A stretch of DNA of 64,000 bases from Niabella sp. Its GTDB lineage: Bacteria > Bacteroidota > Bacteroidia > Chitinophagales > Chitinophagaceae. The stretch lies in NCBI RefSeq assembly GCF_030150205.1, contig NZ_JASLGT010000008.1:186001-250000 (forward strand), given 5' to 3'. Under the pieces are notes generated by a model. The model was not told the DNA's origin. It saw nothing but the letters and a program-made list of their open reading frames with translations, and did not search any database. The translations under genes were made by a program, and so were the position numbers. Shown here one piece after another: positions 8,632 through 16,227 of the stretch (position 1 is its first letter; each line of letters starts with the position of its first letter).

Positions 8632-8750
8632 TATAAAATATATAATCAGCCAAAATTGATAAAATAATCATATTTTGGACAAATATAAAATATATAACCA
8701 GCCAAAATATTAGGTAAAAGGACGTATTTGGACAAGTATAGAATATGCCG
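8632..8750. repeat. 52-53 bp AT-rich tandem repeat, about 2.3 copies
   Basis: Unit one is 8632-8683, unit two 8684-8736 and a partial third starts at 8737. The first 25 bases of units one and two differ at one base only (TATATAATCAGCC versus TATATAACCAGCC in the core). The unit ends TTGGACAAA and TTGGACAAG also align. It lies in the gap between the aconitase end and the DUF234 ATPase start. On the minus strand one copy contains TATATTTG, a match to the TAnnTTTG promoter box, so copy number could change expression of the ATPase gene. Confidence 0.75.
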
Positions 8751-8767
8751 GCATTCCTAAATGCTTC

Positions 8768-8806
8768 AAAAAAAAAGCCTGTAAGGCATTGATTACCTTA
8801 CAGGCT
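8768..8806 (-). terminator. Terminator after the aconitase gene
   Basis: On the minus strand AGCCTGTAAGG pairs with CCTTACAGGCT (11 bp, 9-nt loop), followed by a run of T. It lies 22 bp after the aconitase stop. Confidence 0.9.
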
Positions 8807-8827
8807 GTACAAAATTTATGCAACAGA

Positions 8828-11098
8828 TTATTTCCTGTTAGCGAATTCTCTCCGGATAATATTCAAAGCTGCTCCTGCTTTAAACCACTCAATCTGCTGT
8901 GCATTATAAGAATGATTTACAGTGATGGTGTCGGATGAACCATCTTTATGATGCAAGACCAGTGTAAGCGGAGTGTTGGGTGCAAATGTTGTAAGCCCCA
9001 GGATATCGATGGTATCATCTTCCTGGATCTTATCATAATCATCCTTATTGGCAAAGGTCAGTGCCAGCATACCCTGCTTTTTCAGGTTGGTTTCGTGGAT
9101 CCGTGCGAAGGATTTTACCAATACGGCACGGGCGCCCAAATGACGGGGTTCCATAGCCGCATGTTCCCGGCTGCTTCCTTCTCCATAATTCTCATCTCCC
9201 ACGATCAGGGTTCCGATACCAGCCGCTTTGTAGGCCCGCTGTGTAGCAGGCACCGGTCCATATGCTTCTGTTAACTGGTTCTTTACATTATCGGTTTTAT
9301 CGTTAAAATAGTTAACCGCACCAATTAAAAGGTTATTGGAGATATTATCCAGGTGGCCACGGAATTTCAACCAGGGACCGGCCATTGAAATATGATCGGT
9401 GGTACATTTACCTTTTGCTTTGATCAGCAGTTTCAGACCTTTCAGATCCGTACCTTCCCATGCCGGGAATGGATCCAGCAACTGAAGGCGTTTGCTATCC
9501 GGTGCTACTTTTACTTCTACACCGGAACCATCTGCAGCAGGAGCCTGGTAACCCGGATCATCTACTGCAAAACCTTTTGCCGGCAATTCTTCACCACTTG
9601 GAGGATCCAGTTTTACGGTTTCTCCTTTTTCATTCACCAGGGTATCTGTAATCGGGTTAAATGTAAGATCGCCCGCAATAGCCAATGCGGTTACCAGCTC
9701 AGGCGATGCAACAAATGCATAGGTATTGGGGTTACCATCTGCGCGTTTGGCAAAGTTCCGGTTGAACGAATGTACGATGGTATTCTTTTCCTGTTTGTCG
9801 GCACCTAAACGGTTCCACATACCAATACAGGGACCGCAGGCATTTGCAAATACGGTAGCTCCGATACTGGCAAAAGTATCCAGGAATCCATCCCGCTCAA
9901 TGGTGTAACGCACCTGTTCTGACCCGGGGGTAATTGTAAATTCAGCCTTTGTTTTCAGTCCTTTTTCATTCACCTGTTTTGCAAGCGATACGGCACGGCT
10001 GATATCTTCATAGGAAGAGTTGGTACAGCTTCCGATTAAACCTACTTCCACTTTTGTAGGCCATTCGTTTGCAGCAGCAGCTTCCTTCATTTTTGAAATA
10101 GGCGTTGCCAGATCCGGGGTAAATGGTCCGTTCAAATGTGGTTCCAGCTCATCCAGGTTAATTTCAATTACCTGGTCGAAATATTGCTCAGGATTTGCAT
10201 ACACTTCCGGATCAGCCGTCAGTTGTTCTTTAACAGCATCTGCAGCACTTGCCACATCTTCCCGTCCGGTTGCTTTCAGATAACGGCTCATGCTGTCATC
10301 ATAGGCAAAGGTGGATGTGGTAGCCCCGATCTCAGCACCCATATTACAAATGGTACCTTTTCCGGTACAGCTTAACGCCTGTGCTCCTTCTCCAAAATAT
10401 TCCACGATACAACCGGTACCGCCTTTTACAGTCAGGATTCCGGCAACCTTCAAAATCACATCCTTTGGCGCTGCCCATCCGTTCAATTTCCCGGTAAGTT
10501 TTACGCCGATCAGTTTAGGCATTTTCAGCTCCCAGGGAAGGCCCGACATTACATCGCAGGCATCTGCCCCACCTACACCAATCGCAATCATTCCCAATCC
10601 ACCTGCATTTACCGTATGGCTATCTGTTCCGATCATCATCCCGCCAGGAAACGCATAATTTTCCAATACCACCTGGTGAATGATACCGGCACCTGGTTTC
10701 CAGAAACCGATCCCGTATTTATTAGAAACCGAAGCCAGAAAATCAAACACTTCACTGCTGTCTTGCCTGGCTATGGCCAGATCCTGCGCAGCACCGGTTT
10801 GCGCCATAATGAGGTGATCGCAATGTACAGTAGAAGGTACTGCTACTTTATCACGACCAGCCTGCATAAACTGCAGCAGGGCCATTTGCGCTGTTGCATC
10901 CTGCATCGCCACCCTGTCCGGAGCAAAATCCACATAATCTACCCCACGCTGATAAGCTCTTTGTGCAGATGTGGTTAAGTGTGCATACAGTACTTTTTCG
11001 GTAAAGGTCAAAGGCTTGTTCACGAGTTTACGCGCCTCAGCTACTTTTCCTTCAAATTCGGCGTAAACCTTCTTTATCAGGTCAATATCAAATGCCAT
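8828..11098 (-). CDS. Aconitate hydratase (mitochondrial-type aconitase)
   Basis: Converts citrate to isocitrate in the TCA cycle with a 4Fe-4S cluster. The 756-residue protein has all three cluster cysteines: Cys358 in GSCTNSS and Cys421 and Cys424 in ACGPCIGMW. The swivel domain near the C-terminus has GDENYGEGSSREHAAMEPRH, with the catalytic serine in SSREH. Length and motif spacing match the mitochondrial aconitase group that Bacteroidota commonly carry, not the longer AcnA or AcnB. The start MAFDIDLIKKVYAEFEG is a good family start. It is monocistronic, ends at a terminator, and its upstream region contains a decayed gene fragment. Confidence 0.97.
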   Translation of the reverse strand: MAFDIDLIKKVYAEFEGKVAEARKLVNKPLTFTEKVLYAHLTTSAQRAYQRGVDYVDFAPDRVAMQDATAQMALLQFMQAGRDKVAVPSTVHCDHLIMAQTGAAQDLAIARQDSSEVFDFLASVSNKYGIGFWKPGAGIIHQVVLENYAFPGGMMIGTDSHTVNAGGLGMIAIGVGGADACDVMSGLPWELKMPKLIGVKLTGKLNGWAAPKDVILKVAGILTVKGGTGCIVEYFGEGAQALSCTGKGTICNMGAEIGATTSTFAYDDSMSRYLKATGREDVASAADAVKEQLTADPEVYANPEQYFDQVIEINLDELEPHLNGPFTPDLATPISKMKEAAAANEWPTKVEVGLIGSCTNSSYEDISRAVSLAKQVNEKGLKTKAEFTITPGSEQVRYTIERDGFLDTFASIGATVFANACGPCIGMWNRLGADKQEKNTIVHSFNRNFAKRADGNPNTYAFVASPELVTALAIAGDLTFNPITDTLVNEKGETVKLDPPSGEELPAKGFAVDDPGYQAPAADGSGVEVKVAPDSKRLQLLDPFPAWEGTDLKGLKLLIKAKGKCTTDHISMAGPWLKFRGHLDNISNNLLIGAVNYFNDKTDNVKNQLTEAYGPVPATQRAYKAAGIGTLIVGDENYGEGSSREHAAMEPRHLGARAVLVKSFARIHETNLKKQGMLALTFANKDDYDKIQEDDTIDILGLTTFAPNTPLTLVLHHKDGSSDTITVNHSYNAQQIEWFKAGAALNIIRREFANRK

Positions 11099-11158
11099 AA
11101 AAAAATCATTTAATTGGATGTGAATGAATTGCCGCGAATTTACAAAATTCTGACGGTT

Positions 11159-11368
11159 TTACCGACTAAAATCATTTGATCCAGCAGATATTTCAAACGT
11201 TGCAGCCTGTATTCCAATAACTAAAGGCGCCTCCCGTTTCTCCTCATTGAACCCTCTTTCTAAACGATCCCGGTCTGCATTTATAACAAGAGGATCGCCA
11301 AAAATCCATGGAGTAATACCGTTATATTCTTCAAAAGTCTTTTTAAACCCAATAGATAACGCTCCATA
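11159..11368 (-). pseudogene. Protein-like gene remnant upstream of aconitase, family not recognised
   Basis: A 69-codon open frame bounded by stops on both sides reads like real protein: LSIGFKKTFEEYNGITPWIF, then GDPLVINADRDRLERGFNEE and KREAPLVIGIQAATFEISAG. There is no ATG near its beginning, and the text starts directly after a stop, as expected of a 3' fragment of a longer gene. I do not recognise the family. It occupies most of the gap between aconitase and the PspC-like gene and so lies over or upstream of the aconitase promoter. It could be chance, but the composition and the mix of hydrophobic and charged residues argue for a decayed gene. Confidence 0.4.
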
Positions 11369-11421
11369 TTAACGCCGCCAAAATCTTCATAACAAATTAA
11401 TTATCAGTGTTTTTAGACAAA

Positions 11422-11443
11422 ATATTGCATACTGTAGCAATAT
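11422..11443. promoter_or_regulatory. Inverted repeat, operator-like
   Basis: ATATTGC and GCAATAT are perfect 7-bp arms separated by 8 bp. No T-tract follows. It sits about 40 bp before the predicted -7 box of the PspC-like gene, a good place for a dimeric regulator. Confidence 0.4.
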
Positions 11444-11479
11444 CTGCTTTTAAAACATACAGAATTCGTAAAGAATAAA

Positions 11480-11487
11480 TATTTTTG
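11480..11487 (+). promoter_or_regulatory. Putative -7 box for the PspC-like gene
   Basis: TATTTTTG fits TAnnTTTG and lies 27 bp before the ATG at 11514. No clear TTG is found about 20 bp upstream, which would fit a promoter needing an activator. Confidence 0.4.
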
Positions 11488-11513
11488 CAGTATCTATTTT
11501 TATAGTACTAACT

Positions 11514-11735
11514 ATGAACCGTCTGAAAAGTTTTGTTGAATGGAACGCGTTTGGCGTTTGTTCTTCCATCGGGAACCGGATGAATATTTCCCCCAGCCGT
11601 ATCCGCCAGTACTTTATCTATACATCCGTTTTAACAATGGGATCGCCGATCCTGATCTATATGATCCTGGCGTTCTTCAAAAATGTAAAAAACTATATTC
11701 ATTCGTCAAAAAGAAATCCCTGGTATTATTTGTAA
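11514..11735 (+). CDS. Small PspC-domain membrane protein
   Basis: A 73-residue protein that is essentially one PspC domain: GVCSSIGNRMNISPSRIRQYFIYTS, then a membrane helix at about 38-56 (SVLTMGSPILIYMILAFF) and a short basic tail. PspC proteins take part in envelope stress sensing in enterobacteria; stand-alone short versions are common in Bacteroidota with no assigned role. It is a single gene, convergent with the histidine kinase at 11779, and preceded by an inverted repeat. Confidence 0.78.
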   Translation: MNRLKSFVEWNAFGVCSSIGNRMNISPSRIRQYFIYTSVLTMGSPILIYMILAFFKNVKNYIHSSKRNPWYYL

Positions 11736-11778
11736 AAAACCAGACAGGCCTGGTATCATCCGCTGCTGATTAATCCGA

Positions 11779-13083
11779 TCAGCCCATGGTTCCTTTTGGC
11801 AACCGTACCGTAAAACGGGTACCCTTACCCGGAGTGCTTTCTACATCGATCACGCCTTTATTCTGACGAACAAATTCACTGCAAAGGACCAGCCCTACTC
11901 CGGCACCCCGTTCTCCAACCGTACCATAGGCCGGTTCCTGCGGGCCATAAAACATTTTTTTCAGCCGCTCGCTATCCATACCTATGCCATGATCTGTAAT
12001 GCTGATGGCCACCTGGTCTCCGTGTTCTTCAGCAGTCATGTTGATCGTTCCGCCGGAAAAACTAAATTTAACCGCATTGCTAAATAAATTACGCAGCACC
12101 ACAGAAACCTGGTCCCGGTCTGCATACAAAACAGTGCCGGGAGCAATATGACTATCCGTCTGGATCTTTTTCTGCTGCAGCACCGGCTCAAAAAAGCGCG
12201 TTATTTCTTCCAGCAATGGCGATAGCAAAAAGTTTCCGGGAGTCATCTGTATACCTTGCATACCACGTGCGCTCCAGCGCAGCAGGTTATCGAGCGTGCC
12301 ACTCAGCTGCGAAACCCGGTCATGAAGCACTGCCGTAGCCGCTTCCATTTCCTCCCCGTTAAGCAACCCGCTCCGGAACTGCTCCAGCAATGCGTCCAGT
12401 GTTACAACCGGGCTGCGGATATCGTGCGCTACCACAGAAAACAACCGCTCTTTATCCCGGTTCATGACGGTTAACGCTTGTCGCTGGCCTTCAATTTCCT
12501 GTTCATAATCGGACTGTATGGATTTAAAAAAGAACAGGGCCAGCACCACAAAAAGCAGGGCAATAACAACGTTGCTCCAAATGCGGGCTTCGGGCACGGG
12601 GGAGCCAAAAACAGGTGGTTGGGGAAAAAACAGGATCAGAAGATGCGCAGCAATAATCAGCAGGCTTAGCCCGATCACCACCCGGCGGTTATCGTTAACC
12701 AAAACGGCAATAATCAGTATATTCAGTAAAAAATATTGCGCACCGTTATGAAAAAACATGCCGGTGAACGTATATACCAGCAGGTTCACTCCAATCAGCA
12801 CCATCCTTGCTCCCAGGTACATTCGCCAGCGGTGCATGATAAATACCATCACAGCCGACAGGGCATTTACCAGGTTGAGTCCGGCTAAAACGTACCGTTC
12901 CTGTATAAAATTGACCACCGCATAGAAAAACATAAAGGGGATACAGGGCAGCGCCAACAAATTCAATAGCTTGGTCCGCCTGGATTCAACATAAGGCATA
13001 GCCGGCGAAATTCCAACGTTAACGATACTATTCCAAACCCAGTTTACATACTTCAGCAATAATTGTTTCGTTCTTTTGGCCAT
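11779..13083 (-). CDS. Orphan membrane sensor histidine kinase
   Basis: A 434-residue kinase. About six N-terminal membrane helices (residues 40-190) form the sensor, with little outside the membrane. A short linker coiled coil follows, then a HisKA domain with the H-box VVAHDIRSPV, in which His220 is the expected phospho-acceptor. The ATPase domain shows the N-box LRNLFSNAVKFS, the G1 box ITDHGIGM and the G2 box GAGVGLVL. No response regulator gene is adjacent, so its partner is elsewhere. The gene converges on the PspC-like gene, 43 bp away. The start codon lies only 9 nt after its predicted -7 box, suggesting a nearly leaderless mRNA. Confidence 0.9.
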   Translation of the reverse strand: MAKRTKQLLLKYVNWVWNSIVNVGISPAMPYVESRRTKLLNLLALPCIPFMFFYAVVNFIQERYVLAGLNLVNALSAVMVFIMHRWRMYLGARMVLIGVNLLVYTFTGMFFHNGAQYFLLNILIIAVLVNDNRRVVIGLSLLIIAAHLLILFFPQPPVFGSPVPEARIWSNVVIALLFVVLALFFFKSIQSDYEQEIEGQRQALTVMNRDKERLFSVVAHDIRSPVVTLDALLEQFRSGLLNGEEMEAATAVLHDRVSQLSGTLDNLLRWSARGMQGIQMTPGNFLLSPLLEEITRFFEPVLQQKKIQTDSHIAPGTVLYADRDQVSVVLRNLFSNAVKFSFSGGTINMTAEEHGDQVAISITDHGIGMDSERLKKMFYGPQEPAYGTVGERGAGVGLVLCSEFVRQNKGVIDVESTPGKGTRFTVRLPKGTMG

Positions 13084-13091
13084 ATATTGAA

Positions 13092-13099
13092 CAAAGATA
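13092..13099 (-). promoter_or_regulatory. Putative -7 box of the orphan kinase
   Basis: The minus strand reads TATCTTTG, a full TAnnTTTG match. The transcript would begin 2-4 nt before the ATG at 13083. Confidence 0.4.
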
Positions 13100-13329
13100 A
13101 ATCAATGCCCTCTATCTGTTCATTCCGGCATCCGGTAAGCCGCCTGAGCTTTGCGGCCAATGCATCACATACTACCGTTCTTTAATAGCAAACCGCAGCT
13201 CAGATAGCTCAACCGGTTAAATATCAGCATATTGACGACTGTTTTAAAAAATGTCCGGTTCTATGTGTAACATTTTAAAACTTTTTGCTATTATTAGGTA
13301 AAGGGTAAATTACTTCATTGGACCAAATC

Positions 13330-13875
13330 ATGGAAATAGCGAGAGATGAGCAGGTTGAACTTTGCAAAAAGGGAGACAATAACGCTTATTTCAGCATCTA
13401 TGAACGGTATGCCAAACCCATGCTAAACAGCAGTATGCGGATCCTGAACAATATCGCTGACGCAGAGGATATGGTGCAGGAGGCATTTATTGACGCGTTC
13501 AACAACCTGGAGTCCTTTACTTATAAAAGCTCATTTGAGGCCTGGCTGCGAAGAATTGTTATTAACAAGTCCATCAGCCTGCTCCGGAAACGGAAGATTG
13601 TATGGACCGACATTGACATTTCCGGTGCCGCAGCTACTGATGAACCGGGAGGTACAAATGAGGAACAATTTGAATTTGATATACAACGGGTAAAAGCAGC
13701 AATCCGTACGCTCCCCGAAAATTACCGGGTCATTTTTAATTTGTTTGTTATCGATGAATTGAAGCAGGATGAGATCGCTTCACTTCTTAATATTTCTCAT
13801 AATAATGTCCGTACAATTTATCACCGCGCAAAGAAAAAAGTGCTGGACATATTAAATGCGAGTGATCATGGATAA
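13330..13875 (+). CDS. ECF-type RNA polymerase sigma factor
   Basis: A 181-residue sigma-70 family protein of the extracytoplasmic function group. Region 2 is at about 15-80 (DAEDMVQEAFIDAFNNLESF, then EAWLRRIVINKSISLLRKRK). Region 4 is at about 120-175 (LPENYRVIFNLFVIDELKQD, then NISHNNVRTIYHRAKKKVLD). The ATG at 13330 is preferred; an in-frame TTG at 13318 would add four residues. The downstream gene starts inside its last codons (8-nt overlap, ATGGATAA), which points to translational coupling with a likely anti-sigma factor. Its targets are not visible here, although the operon's own third gene is an exported protein. Confidence 0.92.
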   Translation: MEIARDEQVELCKKGDNNAYFSIYERYAKPMLNSSMRILNNIADAEDMVQEAFIDAFNNLESFTYKSSFEAWLRRIVINKSISLLRKRKIVWTDIDISGAAATDEPGGTNEEQFEFDIQRVKAAIRTLPENYRVIFNLFVIDELKQDEIASLLNISHNNVRTIYHRAKKKVLDILNASDHG

Positions 13876-14584
13876 TCGGTTAGAAAACTTTATTCAAAAG
13901 AACAAGGCCGCCTTTGACGACCAGGAACCCTCTGCGGCTCTCTGGAAGCGTCTGGAAAAAAAAATGCAGGAACCGGATATTCAACCGGCGCGGACCAATG
14001 CCAAGGTGGTTAAGATTAATTGGTGGAAATGGGCCGCAGCCGCCATGATCGTAATCACCGCAGGCGTTTTAAGCAAGCCTTACTGGAGGTCCGGCACTGC
14101 GGATGCGCCTTCCACACCATTGGCTTACAGCGATTCCGGTAGCCGGTATAATGGTTCCGGCGACAGCAACAAAAATATGGGCAGTGGCAGTACCGGCACC
14201 TATGACGACCGGCAAACCCAGCACAACCCGGGCAAAGATGACTTAACGAAAGACCCGCAGCGCCCAAAAGATCAACCAGCAGGCAATGAAGTAAAAGAAG
14301 AGCTTTATCATTATGCCCGTCTGATCGAGATCAAGCAAAAAGAAATTGCAACATTAAAAAATAATTATCCGGAGCTATTTGAACAGTTTTCAAAAGATCT
14401 TACCACGCTCAACAACTCCTATGCAACACTCAAACATAAGTACGACGAGGGCCTCAACAGTGAACAATTGCTTACGGCAATGATTGAGAACCTGAAGTTG
14501 CAAACCGAATTGTTGAATCGCCAGCTGGAGATCACCAAAAAACTTAAACAACAAAAAGATGAACCGACGTATAAAAATATTTAG
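13868..14584 (+). CDS. Single-pass membrane protein, probable anti-sigma factor
   Basis: A 238-residue protein with a cytosolic N-terminus of about 45 residues, one membrane helix at about 50-66 (WWKWAAAAMIVITAGVL), a low-complexity Gly/Ser/Asp linker (about 75-130) and a C-terminal coiled coil rich in Leu, Lys and Glu (about 140-235). Its position directly after, and overlapping, an ECF sigma gene is that of an anti-sigma factor. The N-terminal stretch lacks a zinc HxxxCxxC motif, so it is not a ZAS-type anti-sigma. I infer sigma binding by the short N-terminal domain and signal input by the periplasmic coiled coil. The next gene overlaps by 26 nt. Confidence 0.7.
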   Translation: MDNRLENFIQKNKAAFDDQEPSAALWKRLEKKMQEPDIQPARTNAKVVKINWWKWAAAAMIVITAGVLSKPYWRSGTADAPSTPLAYSDSGSRYNGSGDSNKNMGSGSTGTYDDRQTQHNPGKDDLTKDPQRPKDQPAGNEVKEELYHYARLIEIKQKEIATLKNNYPELFEQFSKDLTTLNNSYATLKHKYDEGLNSEQLLTAMIENLKLQTELLNRQLEITKKLKQQKDEPTYKNI

Positions 14585-15461
14585 CCTGTTTTTGCTGCTT
14601 TTGGTGGTATGCAGCAGCAGCCGGGCCGAAAACGGCGAATGGGATGCGGAAAAAAGAAAATCGATTTCGCGCTCATATCCCCTAACCGACCGTTCCAAGG
14701 TTTCTATTAAAAATTCATTCGGAAATGTAAACGTTTCTAACTGGAACAAAAATGAGGTTAAAGTAGATATAACAATTACCGTGAAAGCTACCAGCGAACA
14801 GGCTGCTGCCGCCATAATGGACGCCATATCGATCGAGGAAAGCGGAGGAGCCAATGTTTCTTTTGAAACAAAGCATCGTTCCAGGAATAACGAAGGCCGC
14901 AACAAAAGTTCGTCCATGCAGATTGATTACGTGGTTTACCTGCCCGCTACCACGAACCTGAAGGTCACGAACTCATTTGGCAATACGTATATTCCCGACC
15001 GTACCGGCAACACAGAGCTTTCCCAGGCCTACGGAAACCTTACCACGGGCAATCTTATTAATACCGACCGGCTGTCTGTAGACTTTGGGAAACTGATATC
15101 AAAAGAACTTGAGAATACAAAAGTGTCTGTAAAGTTCTCCCAGGTCGAAATCGGTAAACTATCCGGTAATTTCGATGGCAATTTCCAGTTTTGTACCAAA
15201 CCGCTTATTGTGCTTACGCCTGCCGTGCAGCATGTACGCATTGACACAAAATACTCAGACCTTACGCTTATGCTGCCCAAGAGCCTTGATATCAATGTAG
15301 ATATTGTTACCAATTTTGGCCGCGTAACCAATAACAGTGATCTAAAGTTAAACGACAATAACGGAGAAAAGCATACCCAAACCAGGTATTCAACGTCATC
15401 TTCCCGTACGGACCGCAAAATCTCTATCAGGAGTGAGTTTGGGAAGATTCACCTTAAATAG
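14559..15461 (+). CDS. Exported DUF4097-type repeat protein
   Basis: A 300-residue protein with a signal peptide (RIKIFSLFLLLLVVCSSSRA) and a beta-rich mature part. The motif SIKNSFGNVNVSNWN near residue 50 and its echoes VTNSFGNTYIPDRT, VDFGKLISK and VTNFGRVTNN, ending RSEFGKIHLK, are typical of DUF4097 beta-helix proteins. It overlaps the anti-sigma-like gene by 26 nt and is the last gene of the sigma operon. It probably acts in the periplasm or at the outer face as part of an envelope response; the exact function is unknown. Confidence 0.8.
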   Translation: MNRRIKIFSLFLLLLVVCSSSRAENGEWDAEKRKSISRSYPLTDRSKVSIKNSFGNVNVSNWNKNEVKVDITITVKATSEQAAAAIMDAISIEESGGANVSFETKHRSRNNEGRNKSSSMQIDYVVYLPATTNLKVTNSFGNTYIPDRTGNTELSQAYGNLTTGNLINTDRLSVDFGKLISKELENTKVSVKFSQVEIGKLSGNFDGNFQFCTKPLIVLTPAVQHVRIDTKYSDLTLMLPKSLDINVDIVTNFGRVTNNSDLKLNDNNGEKHTQTRYSTSSSRTDRKISIRSEFGKIHLK

Positions 15462-15502
15462 GAGGGCGTTTTTATTGATCCCGCAACACGGAAACGGGCA
15501 AG

Positions 15503-15526
15503 AAAAAAGGCCATTTGATGATGGCC
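15503..15526 (-). terminator. Terminator for the kinase/regulator operon
   Basis: On the minus strand GGCCAT and ATGGCC form a stem with a 6-nt loop followed by TTTTTT. It lies 51 bp after the regulator's stop. The plus strand has no T-tract here, so the DUF4097 operon has no clear terminator of its own. Confidence 0.75.
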
Positions 15527-15576
15527 CCGGGTGTAGTAAAAGTTAAATAAAGGTATTTTCCATTATCCGGTTATTC

Positions 15577-16227
15577 TCATTTAAGATGTTTATAATAAAA
15601 TGATATTGCTTCTCCCAGGGAAGCCACATGCAGTTTTTCGTAAATTCTCCTGGTGTAGGTTCCAACGGTGTTAAATGTGATCTGCAGCTTTTCTGCGATC
15701 ATTTTATAGCTTAGCCCGTCTGCCAGCAGCTGCAATACCTCAGCTTCCCGATCGCTTAATGAGGAAGCAACTACCGGCGGTTTAAAATAATCCAGCACCT
15801 TTAGCGCAATGCCCGGGTTCATTACCGCTCCGCCTTCATGCACATCATGAATTGCTTGCAGTAATTTTTGAGAAGAATCGTTTTTCAATACGTATCCGCT
15901 GGCGCCGTTTCGGATACTGGTAAAAATCTTCTCGCTGTCGTCAAAGACCGTCTGCATCAGCACTTTGATCCCAGGGCGCGTTGTTTTGATTGTTTTCAAG
16001 CCCTCAAGTCCATTTACCTCCGGCATATTGATATCCATCAGTACTACATCAGGCTGGGTGTTGTCCATGTCTGCAACGGCATCTTTACAATTCTCTGCCT
16101 CACCAACATACTCCAGATCGTCTGTTAGTTGAATCAGGTTCTTGAGACTGTCTCTCCTGGCTATATTGTCGTCATATATAAAAACCCTGATCGGCATTGT
16201 TCCGGCAAAGATAGCCGAGTTCGTCAT
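15577..16227 (-). CDS. NarL/FixJ-family response regulator
   Basis: A 216-residue DNA-binding regulator. The receiver domain has the acidic pair Asp19-Asp20, the phospho-acceptor Asp65 in VVLMDINMPEVNG and the conserved lysine in YVLKNDS. The LuxR-type helix-turn-helix follows at about 155-210 (LSDREAEVLQLLADGLSYKM, then NTVGTYTRRIYEKL). The ATG at 16227 overlaps the kinase stop as ATGA, so the two are translationally coupled; an internal ATG 30 bp later would give the more usual receiver start MPIRVFIYDDN. It is the direct partner of the kinase at 16224. Confidence 0.94.
   Translation of the reverse strand: MTNSAIFAGTMPIRVFIYDDNIARRDSLKNLIQLTDDLEYVGEAENCKDAVADMDNTQPDVVLMDINMPEVNGLEGLKTIKTTRPGIKVLMQTVFDDSEKIFTSIRNGASGYVLKNDSSQKLLQAIHDVHEGGAVMNPGIALKVLDYFKPPVVASSLSDREAEVLQLLADGLSYKMIAEKLQITFNTVGTYTRRIYEKLHVASLGEAISFYYKHLK

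Noticed and set aside
12518..12751. Plus-strand ORFs opposite the orphan kinase
   Set aside because: They are antisense shadows of a well-supported kinase domain.
13189..13220. tRNA-like text (CAGCTCAGATAGCTCAACC)
   Set aside because: It recalls a D-arm, but no anticodon arm, T-arm or acceptor pairing can be drawn around it.
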